Under the pieces are notes generated by a model. It saw only the letters and a program-made list of their open reading frames with translations, was not told the origin of the DNA and did no database searches. Made by a program: the position numbers and the translations under genes. Below are positions 54,497 through 62,558 of a DNA stretch of 64,000 bases, in pieces. The DNA comes from Salinivirga cyanobacteriivorans (GTDB lineage Bacteria; Bacteroidota; Bacteroidia; Bacteroidales; Salinivirgaceae): assembly GCF_001443605.1 (NCBI RefSeq), contig NZ_CP013118.1, positions 3,095,501-3,159,500 of the forward strand, given 5' to 3'. Position 1 is the stretch's first letter. Each line of letters begins with the position of its first letter.

Positions 54497-55726
54497 TTAC
54501 TTTTTTCTTCTTTTTTGGTTTTGATTGCCGCGTTTGCGTCCTGACGGCCGTTTTTTTCGATATTTCTTATCGGGTTTGGGGCTCCACTGAGGGCCATCGC
54601 CTAATTCTTTTGGGAGCGGAATCCTGATTAATTCACGCTCAATTAGTTGCTCAATGCGATGAAATTTGTACATATCCTGTTCATTGATAAGCGTGAGCGC
54701 AACTCCTGTTGATTTGGCTCTGGCGGTACGTCCAACGCGGTGTACGTAATCTTCGGCATCGCCCGGCACATCATAATTTACCACCAGGTGAATATCTTTA
54801 ATATCAATTCCCCGGCTCAACACATCAGTGGCAACCAGAATGCGCGTTTTTTTGGATTTAAATCTAAGCAGTACATTTTCTCTTTCGTCTTGTTCCAAAT
54901 CTGAAGAAATTCCTTCTGTACTGGACTCTTTCTTTTTAAGCTGGTTCACTATAGTGTTTACATTCTTTTTTGTTGAAGTAAAGATTAGAATGCTTTCATA
55001 TTCGGGGTTATCTGCAATTAGACTAATTAGTAAAGGTAGTTTTTGCTTATCATATACCAGGTAGGTTCCTTGAAGCACACCTTCTGCGGGTTTAGATATT
55101 TCTGTATTAACTTCAAGGGGTTTATGCAGAATTTTATTGGCCAATTGTCTTACTTTGCCGGGCATCGTGGCACTAAACATCAGGCTTTGCCTTTTTTCAG
55201 GAAGGTGAGATATGATTTTAACGATATCGTCAAAAAAGCCAATATCCAGCATTCTATCGGCTTCATCAAGGATGAGGTTTTTTACCTGACTGAAATTTAC
55301 GTAGCCCAGTTTTAGGTGGGCAAGCAAGCGGCCGGGTGTTGCTACTACAATTCCTGAGCCTTTTGTAAGTGCCTTTTTTTCAAGGTCCCAATCTGTGCCA
55401 TTGCCTCCTCCGTATATTGCGATGGTATCAACATTGGCAAAGTAACCAATTCCCTGAATTTCCTGATCTATTTGTACTGCAAGTTCACGTGTGGGAACTA
55501 AAATCAGTGTATGTACTCCTTCTGATTCTAATGCAATGGTTTGATTGATTACAGGTAAAATAAATGCAGCCGTTTTACCTGTTCCGGTTTGGGCGCAGGC
55601 TATTAGGTCTTTGCCTTCCAAAATTGGCGGAATGGCTAATTGTTGTATTGGCGAAGCTTCTTCAAAGCCCATGTAAGAAATGGCTTCAAGCAGCTGTTCG
55701 TTCAACTGGAATGCTTCAAATTTCAT
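54497..55726 (-). CDS. DEAD-box RNA helicase
   Basis: This ATP-dependent RNA helicase probably acts in ribosome assembly or RNA turnover. The 409-residue protein has the Q motif (Gln28), Walker A AQTGTGKT (45-52), PTRELA (78-83), DEAD (154-157), SAT (185-187) and HRVGRTAR. The C-terminal tail is strongly basic (KKYRKKRPSGRKRG), suited to RNA binding, as in RhlE-type proteins. It lies 13 bases upstream of the cupin gene. Confidence 0.93.
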   Translation of the reverse strand: MKFEAFQLNEQLLEAISYMGFEEASPIQQLAIPPILEGKDLIACAQTGTGKTAAFILPVINQTIALESEGVHTLILVPTRELAVQIDQEIQGIGYFANVDTIAIYGGGNGTDWDLEKKALTKGSGIVVATPGRLLAHLKLGYVNFSQVKNLILDEADRMLDIGFFDDIVKIISHLPEKRQSLMFSATMPGKVRQLANKILHKPLEVNTEISKPAEGVLQGTYLVYDKQKLPLLISLIADNPEYESILIFTSTKKNVNTIVNQLKKKESSTEGISSDLEQDERENVLLRFKSKKTRILVATDVLSRGIDIKDIHLVVNYDVPGDAEDYVHRVGRTARAKSTGVALTLINEQDMYKFHRIEQLIERELIRIPLPKELGDGPQWSPKPDKKYRKKRPSGRKRGNQNQKRRKK

Positions 55727-55819
55727 TAAGTTCTGTTTTAGCTAAATTGTAGGCAAAAGTAATGAGAATGAGCGAATTTTACACTTTTTAACCTCTAATT
55801 CGTAGTTTATTGTCTGATA

Positions 55820-56500
55820 TCAATCTGTCCGATAATTCTTTTTAGTTTGTTGAAGGCGCTCTATTATAAGTTCTGGTCTTTTTATCGAAGCTTTAATCCA
55901 TTTAAACAAGGTCTCTTCGTATTCCTGTTCATTCAATTGCCATGGAATAGATGATTTGTTAAGTTTTTGCCGTAGCTCATTCAATATTATGGCTACTGAC
56001 ACCGATATGTTAAAGCTTTCTGTAAAACCATACATCGGAATTTTCAGGTATTCATCGGCAAGCTCAATGGCCTGGTTGCTTAACCCACGCATTTCTGTAC
56101 CAAAAAGTAAGGCTACAGGGCCCTTTTCAAGCTCAAATTCTGGTAGTAATGTATCATTTTGATGGGGCGTGGTAGCCACAACCCGGTAATTTTGTTTCTT
56201 TAATGTTGAGATGGCATTGGGTAATGCGTTTTTATTTTTGTAGTGATTTATATTAAGCCACTTTGATGAGCCCATTGCTACTTCGGGGTTTGGGATAAAT
56301 TCGTTTTGTTGCTCTACCACATGTACTGTTTGAATTCCGAAGCAATCACATGAACGCAAAACCGCACTGGCATTGTGAGATTGATAAATATCTTCTATGG
56401 CAACTGTAATATAGTTTGTGCGATTTTGAAGAATTTTTTCGAATAAATGAAAACGCTCTTCAGATATGAATTCTTTAAGTTGTGCAATCAATTGTTTCAC
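55820..56500 (-). CDS. trmH: tRNA (guanosine-2'-O)-methyltransferase
   Basis: This SPOUT-family enzyme methylates the ribose of Gm18 in tRNA. The 226-residue protein has motif 1 SHNASAVLRSCDCFG, motif 2 LLFGTEMRGLS and motif 3 IPMYGFTESFNISVSVAI, the knotted cofactor site of TrmH. A short helical C-terminus follows, as in TrmH. An Arg in the motif 1 loop and Asn in SFNISVSVA are the usual catalytic or binding residues. It stands downstream of HU, separated by a terminator. Confidence 0.9.
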   Translation of the reverse strand: MKQLIAQLKEFISEERFHLFEKILQNRTNYITVAIEDIYQSHNASAVLRSCDCFGIQTVHVVEQQNEFIPNPEVAMGSSKWLNINHYKNKNALPNAISTLKKQNYRVVATTPHQNDTLLPEFELEKGPVALLFGTEMRGLSNQAIELADEYLKIPMYGFTESFNISVSVAIILNELRQKLNKSSIPWQLNEQEYEETLFKWIKASIKRPELIIERLQQTKKNYRTD

Positions 56501-56547
56501 TGTTTTTTCTTCTGATTAATACTTGAACAGCGTAAATTTAGTGCAAA

Positions 56548-56579
56548 AAAAAAGAGTCCAAAATAAAGGGACCCTTTTT
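56548..56579 (-). terminator. Rho-independent terminator of the HU gene
   Basis: AAAAAGAGTCC pairs with GGGACCCTTTTT with one mismatch, around an AAAATAAA loop, with A- and T-runs on the outside. It lies 21 bases after the HU stop. Confidence 0.65.
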
Positions 56580-56599
56580 CTAAACTTTTTAGCAGTATA

Positions 56600-56872
56600 C
56601 TAGCCAACGTCTTGTGCTAAATCGTTACCTGCTTTAAATTTCACAACTTTTTTAGCAGGGATGTTAATTTCCTGGCCTGTTCTTGGATTGCGACCTGTTC
56701 TTGCGCTTCTTTCTGCTACTGAGAAAGAACCGAATCCTACTAATTGAATGCGATCACCTGATTTCAGTGAGTCGGTAACTGATTCAACAAAAGCTTCTAG
56801 AGCTTTTTTACTGTCATTTTTTGAAAGACCTGATTTAGATGCCATAGCATCTATTAATTGTGCTTTGTTCAT
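56600..56872 (-). CDS. hup: HU-family DNA-binding protein
   Basis: This is a small nucleoid protein that bends DNA. I start it at 56872 (MNKAQLIDAMASKSG), giving 90 residues, the standard HU length; the upstream ATG at 56899 would add an atypical leader. The DNA-binding arm has GFGSFSVAERSARTGRNPRT and GQEINIPAKKVVKFKAG, both conserved. A textbook Bacteroidota promoter lies 49 bases upstream. It is monocistronic with its own terminator. Confidence 0.95.
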   Translation of the reverse strand: MNKAQLIDAMASKSGLSKNDSKKALEAFVESVTDSLKSGDRIQLVGFGSFSVAERSARTGRNPRTGQEINIPAKKVVKFKAGNDLAQDVG

Positions 56873-56920
56873 AAACCTAAAATTTTTACGTTTAACCAAA
56901 TTTTATGTACCAGTTCATTG

Positions 56921-56951
56921 CAAATATAGGCCATTTCTTGTCTTTTGCAAA
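56921..56951 (-). promoter_or_regulatory. Perfect Bacteroidota consensus promoter of HU
   Basis: On the minus strand TTTG (56951-56948) is followed by 19 bases and TATATTTG (56928-56921), exactly TTTG-N19-TAnnTTTG. Transcription would begin near 56914, leaving a leader of about 42 bases before the HU ATG. Confidence 0.7.
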
Positions 56952-57055
56952 TTTTAACTGGTTTTTTTTGTCTAATTTATAAAAACAGAATGCTATATAT
57001 TGTCTTAATAATCAATAGTTAATCCTTTGTTTGCGGTTATTGGGCTGAATATCAG

Positions 57056-58372
57056 TTATTTATCGCTTTTATTGATTCCTGCTATCTCTTCCAACATTTC
57101 TGTGGTAAGGGATTTGGGCCTTTCAAGTGGATAGCCGAGTGCTCTGTCCCAAATTAAATTGGCTGTAATACCTATAGCTCTTCCTATTCCAAATAGTACT
57201 GTGTAAAAGTCATACTCGGTAATGCCATAGTGCCACTGTATTATTCCACTTTGTGCATCGACGTTAGGCCATGGGTTTTTGGCTTTACCTTGTTCTTTAA
57301 GAATTGGTGGAACAACTTTATAGAGCATGTCCACATATTTGAATAGCGGGTCTTCTTTCAGATGCTTAAGGCTAAACTCTCTTTGCAATGCATAACGTGG
57401 ATCTGTTTTGCGCAATACTGCGTGACCATACCCTGGTATAACCTGACCTGAATTTAATGTGTCCCACACAAATTGTTTCATTTCTTCCTCATTAGGGATT
57501 TTTCCTCCCATGCGGTCCATTAATTGTTGTAACCAACGCAGAACTTCCTGGTTGGCTAACCCGTGAAGCGGTCCGGCAAGACCGTTGACCATTGATGAGA
57601 TGGAAAGATAGACATCACTTAGTGAGCTTCCTACAAGGTGTCCGGTGTGCGCGCTTACATTACCACTTTCATGGTCGCTGTGAATTATAAAATGCATGCG
57701 CGAAACATCGTCGTAAGGCTTTTCTTTACCCATCATATGGGCGAAGTTTGCTCCAAAGTCAAGATCGGGATTACTGTGTATTCGCTTACCATCGCGGTAA
57801 AGCTTGGCATAAATATAGGCACCTATTTCTGGTAGTTTTGCCAATAAATTCAATGCATCCTCAAAAGTAGACTCCCAGTAATCTTTTTTACTTACTCCGG
57901 CATGGTACTTTTTAACAAAGAAAGATTCTCTTCCCATAGTAAGTATCGCCGTAGAAAAAATGGACATAGGGTGGCTACAGCATGGAAATGAATCTATTAC
58001 TTCGTATACATAACGTGGTAATATTCTACGTTTTGAAAATTCGTCAAGAACATGCTCCAGCTCTTTTTCATTTGGCATTTCACCTGTAACCAAAAGATAG
58101 AAAACGCCTTCAACATAGGGCATTTCGCTTCCGGGTGGTTTGGGGAGTTTTTTGAAAACTTCCTGAAGGGTATACCCCCTGTAGCGAATACCTTCGTTCG
58201 GATCGAGGTATGAGATATCTGTAGCCAGGCATTTCAGGCCCCGCATTCCGCCAAGAATTTTACCAATGGTAACCTTATCTACTTCTACATCTCCATATTC
58301 TTTTATAAGGCGCTCAGTTCTTGGTCGCCATGCTTCTATCTTTTCGGCTAGTGTTTCTTTGAACGTTTTCAT
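57056..58372 (-). CDS. gltA: Citrate synthase, mitochondrial-like
   Basis: This enzyme joins oxaloacetate and acetyl-CoA. The 438-residue protein is of the short, eukaryote-like type. Catalytic His270 (GPLHGLANQE), His317 (PGYGHAVLRKTDPRY) and Asp372 (VDAQSG) sit almost exactly where the pig mitochondrial enzyme has His274, His320 and Asp375. HSDHESGNVSAHTGHLVGS is the characteristic block. It starts 11 bases after the aconitase stop, so the two form an operon. Mitochondrial-like TCA enzymes are known in Bacteroides. Confidence 0.95.
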   Translation of the reverse strand: MKTFKETLAEKIEAWRPRTERLIKEYGDVEVDKVTIGKILGGMRGLKCLATDISYLDPNEGIRYRGYTLQEVFKKLPKPPGSEMPYVEGVFYLLVTGEMPNEKELEHVLDEFSKRRILPRYVYEVIDSFPCCSHPMSIFSTAILTMGRESFFVKKYHAGVSKKDYWESTFEDALNLLAKLPEIGAYIYAKLYRDGKRIHSNPDLDFGANFAHMMGKEKPYDDVSRMHFIIHSDHESGNVSAHTGHLVGSSLSDVYLSISSMVNGLAGPLHGLANQEVLRWLQQLMDRMGGKIPNEEEMKQFVWDTLNSGQVIPGYGHAVLRKTDPRYALQREFSLKHLKEDPLFKYVDMLYKVVPPILKEQGKAKNPWPNVDAQSGIIQWHYGITEYDFYTVLFGIGRAIGITANLIWDRALGYPLERPKSLTTEMLEEIAGINKSDK

Positions 58373-58382
58373 AGAATATATT

Positions 58383-60647
58383 TTATTGATTTTGTTTTCT
58401 AATTAAATTTAGGGCAGATCCTGCATGAAACCACTCTATTTGCACCGGACTGTAGGTATGCTTAGCCATTATTTTTTCAGTAGCTCCGTCTTTATGATTA
58501 ATTACTACAGTCACATCCTTGCCTGGTGCCAGTTTATCAATATCAAGTACATTAATAGTGTCGTCTTCTTTTATTTTATCATAATCAGCAGGGTTGGCAA
58601 AAGTTAAGGCAAGAATACCCTGTTTTTTCAGGTTTGTTTCGTGTATGCGAGCAAATGACCTTACTATAACCACCCTAACACCCATGTGCCTGGGCTCCAT
58701 TGCGGCATGCTCACGGGAAGAGCCTTCGCCATAATTTTCATCTCCAATAATAAACGACTGTACACCCGCTTCTTTATATGCTCTTGCTACACCCGGTGTT
58801 TTGTCATACTCACCATTGACCTGGTTTTTGGTGTAATTGGCTTTGTTATGAAATTCATTGACTGCACCCTGCAATAAATTATCAGAAATATTATCAAGGT
58901 GGCCGCGGAAACGCAACCAGGGGCCGGCCATAGAGATGTGGTCAGTTGTACACTTACCTTTGGCTTTAATTAAAAGTTTTAAATCTTTTATATCTTTTTC
59001 ATTATTAGCCGGGAAAGGCTCAAGTAATTGAAGTCTGTTTGAATCTTCTTTTACCACAATTTCGACGTCACTACTGTCTTTCGCCGGAGGAATGAAGCCC
59101 ATCTCTTTTAGATCGAAGCCCTGTTGCGGGAACTCTTCACCTGTTGGAGGATCGAGATATACTTCTTCACCATCTTCATTAATGAGTGAGTCCTTCATTG
59201 GATTGAATGTAAGTGTGCCACCTATTGTTAGTGCTGTAACCAATTCGGGTGAAGACACAAATCCGTGTGTATTTGGATTACCATCATTTCTCTTGGCAAA
59301 GTTGCGATTAAAAGAGGTCAGAATTGTGTTTTTACGCTCCGGGTCATCGGTATGTCTTTTCCATTGTCCAATACATGGCCCGCATGCATTAGCCAATACA
59401 ACTCCGCCAATATCTTCAAAATATTTGAGTACCCCGTCTCTTTCGGTCGTATATCGAATCATTTCTGACCCCGGGGTTACCATAAATTCAGTTTTTACTT
59501 TGAGTTTTTTCTCTTTTGCTTGTTTTGCAATGGATGCTGCTCTTGTTAAATCTTCATACGATGAGTTGGTACAAGAACCTATTAATCCAACTTCAATATC
59601 TAACGGATAATCGTTTTTTGTAGCGTTATCGCCTAGCTTGCTTATAGGGTGGGCAAGGTCTGGTGTAAATGGTCCGTTTACAAGTGGCTCTATTTCGGAG
59701 AGATTTATTTCAATAACTTTGTCGAAATATTGGTCAGGATTGTCATAAACTTCCTTATCACCTGTAAGGTTGGCTGTCATTTGATTGGCTAATTCGGCTA
59801 CATCCTCCCTGCCGGTATTTTGCAAGTAGTCGCTCATTCTGTTGTCATAACCAAATAGTGATGTGGTAGCGCCAATTTCAGCACCCATGTTACAAATTGT
59901 ACCCTTACCGGTACAGCTTATAGAATTTGCTCCTTCGCCAAAATATTCCAGTATAAAGCCTGTTCCTCCCTTTGCGGTAAGAATTTCGGCCACTTTTAGA
60001 ATCACATCTTTTGAAGATGCCCAGCCGCTGAGTTTACCCGTAAGTTTTACACCAATGAGTTTAGGCATTTTTAATTCCCAGGGCATGTCGGCCATAACAT
60101 CAACGGCGTCGGCTCCGCCTACGCCTATAGCCACCATTCCCAGTCCGCCAGCGTTTACTGTGTGCGAATCCGTGCCAATCATCATGCCGCCGGGGAATGC
60201 ATAATTTTCTAGTACAACCTGGTGAATAATACCAGCACCGGGTTCCCAAAAACCAATTCCATATTTTTTAGAAACAGACTTTAAAAATTCAAAAACTTCA
60301 CTGTTTTGGTTCCAGGCTGTTGATAAGTCTTTTTCGGCACCAACCTGCGCCTGAATAAGATGATCGCAATGCACTGTGGAGGGAACGGCTACTTTATTGC
60401 GGCCTGCATTCATAAATTGCAATAGCGCCATTTGCGCTGTAGCATCTTGCATTGCAACCCTGTCAGGGGCAAAGTTTACATAGTCTTCACCACGTTTAAA
60501 CTCTTTTATTGGCTGGTCTTTATGCAGGTGCGAATAGAGAATTTTTTCCGTAAGGGTTAATGGTCGGTTCAATGTGTTTCTTGCGTCTTTTAGTTTGTCT
60601 TCGAATGACGCGTATACGTTTTTTATTAAGTCTAAATCAAACAGCAT
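58383..60647 (-). CDS. acn: Aconitate hydratase, mitochondrial-like
   Basis: This enzyme interconverts citrate and isocitrate using a 4Fe-4S cluster. The 754-residue length equals the mature mitochondrial enzyme. Cluster ligands Cys359 ([10 protein letters not shown]), Cys422 and Cys425 ([10 protein letters not shown]) sit one residue from those of mitochondrial aconitase (358, 421, 424). [12 protein letters not shown] and [15 protein letters not shown] are substrate-binding blocks. It is followed by gltA after 11 bases. It is a different subfamily from the LeuC/LeuD-like gene at 62559. Confidence 0.95.
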   Translation of the reverse strand: MLFDLDLIKNVYASFEDKLKDARNTLNRPLTLTEKILYSHLHKDQPIKEFKRGEDYVNFAPDRVAMQDATAQMALLQFMNAGRNKVAVPSTVHCDHLIQAQVGAEKDLSTAWNQNSEVFEFLKSVSKKYGIGFWEPGAGIIHQVVLENYAFPGGMMIGTDSHTVNAGGLGMVAIGVGGADAVDVMADMPWELKMPKLIGVKLTGKLSGWASSKDVILKVAEILTAKGGTGFILEYFGEGANSISCTGKGTICNMGAEIGATTSLFGYDNRMSDYLQNTGREDVAELANQMTANLTGDKEVYDNPDQYFDKVIEINLSEIEPLVNGPFTPDLAHPISKLGDNATKNDYPLDIEVGLIGSCTNSSYEDLTRAASIAKQAKEKKLKVKTEFMVTPGSEMIRYTTERDGVLKYFEDIGGVVLANACGPCIGQWKRHTDDPERKNTILTSFNRNFAKRNDGNPNTHGFVSSPELVTALTIGGTLTFNPMKDSLINEDGEEVYLDPPTGEEFPQQGFDLKEMGFIPPAKDSSDVEIVVKEDSNRLQLLEPFPANNEKDIKDLKLLIKAKGKCTTDHISMAGPWLRFRGHLDNISDNLLQGAVNEFHNKANYTKNQVNGEYDKTPGVARAYKEAGVQSFIIGDENYGEGSSREHAAMEPRHMGVRVVIVRSFARIHETNLKKQGILALTFANPADYDKIKEDDTINVLDIDKLAPGKDVTVVINHKDGATEKIMAKHTYSPVQIEWFHAGSALNLIRKQNQ

Positions 60648-60675
60648 AGATGTATATTTTATTTTGGTTGTTTAA

Positions 60676-60683
60676 CAAAATTA
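60676..60683 (-). promoter_or_regulatory. Possible -7 box before aconitase
   Basis: On the minus strand TAATTTTG matches TAnnTTTG, 28 bases before the aconitase ATG. No TTTG was found at the proper upstream distance, so the call is weak. Confidence 0.35.
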
Positions 60684-60892
60684 GATCTTCATTTGTTGGC
60701 AGCGGTCTTGTTATTAAGAAATATTCTATTTAAAATGCTGCACATAAAAATATTTACATAGGTGAATATAATTCATATTACTGATATTTCCAAACCGTAA
60801 TTATACCCGCTCTCGAAAACCAATTGAGTAAAAAAGCCCGTTTTTTTCCTTATTTATTTGTAAATTGTCTGTAGAAATAAACCATGTAACTT

Positions 60893-62506
60893 ATGACTAA
60901 ACCAATATTGTTAATCATTTGGGGTATTTTTTTATTAGCTAGTTGTAATAATGTAAGTACTTCTTATGAGCCAACACCAGAAGAAAAGGAATGGATTGCA
61001 AAGCATGAGTTTACAATAGGTGTTTATCCTTTTTATCCTCCATATGCATTTGTAGAGGAGAAACAATCGATAACGGGCTTATTTAAGGAATTGCAGCAGA
61101 TTATTGACGATGCTACTGGGTTCAGATACAAGCAGGTTTTTTATCCAAACTGGGCCGATTATCTGAAAGCGGCTGAAGCTGGTAATATAGATGTTATTCA
61201 TCCGATTATTCCTACTACAGAACGGAGGAATTATTTAAGTTTTACAAGTCCGGTAGTTATGGACCCACATGTAATGGTCGTTCCCAAAAACTCGGAAAAG
61301 CCACAAAGCCTTGCTGATTTAAAACAGCATAATGAACTAAGAATAGCTGCAGTAAAAGATTATTTTATCACTGATTATTTACTCAATACTTTTGATGAAC
61401 ATAAAATAGTGTATTATGCAGATGATAGAACATGCATAAAAGCTTTGAATAGAGGAGAAGCAGATGTATTTATGTCTCAAAAATATACTGTTCGGTATTT
61501 CCTCAAGGATAATGATAATCTTATAACTATCAGCGATATTCCTGCAAATACAATATTATCTATCGGGGTTCAGAAAGATAAAACTATGCTTTACCAGATT
61601 TATTCAAAAGCGATAAACGGAATATCAGAAGATGATTTGGCTAAATTGGTAAACAAATGGTCATACCAGCGCTACCTGCCTTTTTACAGGCAATATAGCT
61701 TTTGGTTATATACAGGGTTGTTGGCAGCAGGTTTGGCATTATTACTTCTTTTTTGGAACAAAACCCTTTCACGTGAGGTGAAAAGCAGAACAGAACAATT
61801 ACTAGAAGCTAAATTAAAGGCAGAGGAAAGCGACAGGCTTAAGACCGCTTTTGTATCCAATATTTCACATGAAGTGCGGACACCGCTGAATGCTATAAAC
61901 GGTTACTCTGAATTGTTGGCTCTTGAATTTTCTGACCCGAAAATACAGGATTACAGTAACGATATTTTGGCCAATAGTCACAGGTTAACAAGTGTAATTG
62001 AGAGTATGATAATATTTTCGCAGCTTGAGAGCGGGGAGGTTACAGTTAGCAATCAAAAGGTTGATTTGAATGAACTTATGGACTCCGTAGTTATGAAATT
62101 CAAAGAAATGGTTCCGGATAAATTAAGCAAGATTGATTTTAAAGCAGAATATGCATTAGAAGCTTATATGCTGCAAACAGACCCGTTTTATTTTCGGAAA
62201 ATGCTGAGCCTTTTAATTGATAACTCATTTAAGTTTACTGAAGCGGGTGAGGTTGTTATAGGATATAAATTAATTCATAATACACTACAGGTGTTTGTGA
62301 GAGATACCGGATCAGGAATTGATCCTGAGCAGTTGCCCAAAATTTTTGATAAGTTTCATAAGTTTTCAATCCATAATGATCGTTTCTACAGCGGTACAGG
62401 GGTCGGTCTTACTATTGTCATGGGCCTGGCCCATTTATTGGGTTTTGCAATTGATGTGGAATCTACACCGGGGAATGGCACTACGTTTTACCTAAATAAG
62501 ATTTAA
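60893..62506 (+). CDS. Hybrid sensor histidine kinase with periplasmic SBP_bac_3-like domain and lipobox leader
   Basis: This 537-residue sensor opens with a short hydrophobic leader ending in a lipobox-like LASC (Cys18). A periplasmic solute-binding (SBP_bac_3-like, BvgS/EvgS type) domain follows (about 30-260), then one transmembrane helix (about 265-285). The HisKA domain has His326 in NISHEVRTPLNA and the HATPase domain has NSFKFTE, DTGSGID and GTGVGLTIV. There is no HAMP, PAS or receiver domain. If lipidated at Cys18 the sensor domain would be tethered at its N-terminus as well as by the helix, which is unusual. The ligand is unknown. It is transcribed alone, opposite to both aconitase-type genes, and has a terminator downstream. 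Confidence 0.88.
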   Translation: MTKPILLIIWGIFLLASCNNVSTSYEPTPEEKEWIAKHEFTIGVYPFYPPYAFVEEKQSITGLFKELQQIIDDATGFRYKQVFYPNWADYLKAAEAGNIDVIHPIIPTTERRNYLSFTSPVVMDPHVMVVPKNSEKPQSLADLKQHNELRIAAVKDYFITDYLLNTFDEHKIVYYADDRTCIKALNRGEADVFMSQKYTVRYFLKDNDNLITISDIPANTILSIGVQKDKTMLYQIYSKAINGISEDDLAKLVNKWSYQRYLPFYRQYSFWLYTGLLAAGLALLLLFWNKTLSREVKSRTEQLLEAKLKAEESDRLKTAFVSNISHEVRTPLNAINGYSELLALEFSDPKIQDYSNDILANSHRLTSVIESMIIFSQLESGEVTVSNQKVDLNELMDSVVMKFKEMVPDKLSKIDFKAEYALEAYMLQTDPFYFRKMLSLLIDNSFKFTEAGEVVIGYKLIHNTLQVFVRDTGSGIDPEQLPKIFDKFHKFSIHNDRFYSGTGVGLTIVMGLAHLLGFAIDVESTPGNGTTFYLNKI

Positions 62507-62510
62507 GAAA

Positions 62511-62555
62511 AGAGGCTCCAATCTATTGAAACGAAAGAAGCCTCTATTGTTTTTT
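62511..62555 (+). terminator. Probable terminator of the sensor kinase gene
   Basis: AGAGGCT (62511-62517) pairs with AGCCTCT (62539-62545) around a long 21-base loop, followed by a T-run at 62550-62555. Confidence 0.5.
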
Positions 62556-62558
62556 ACA

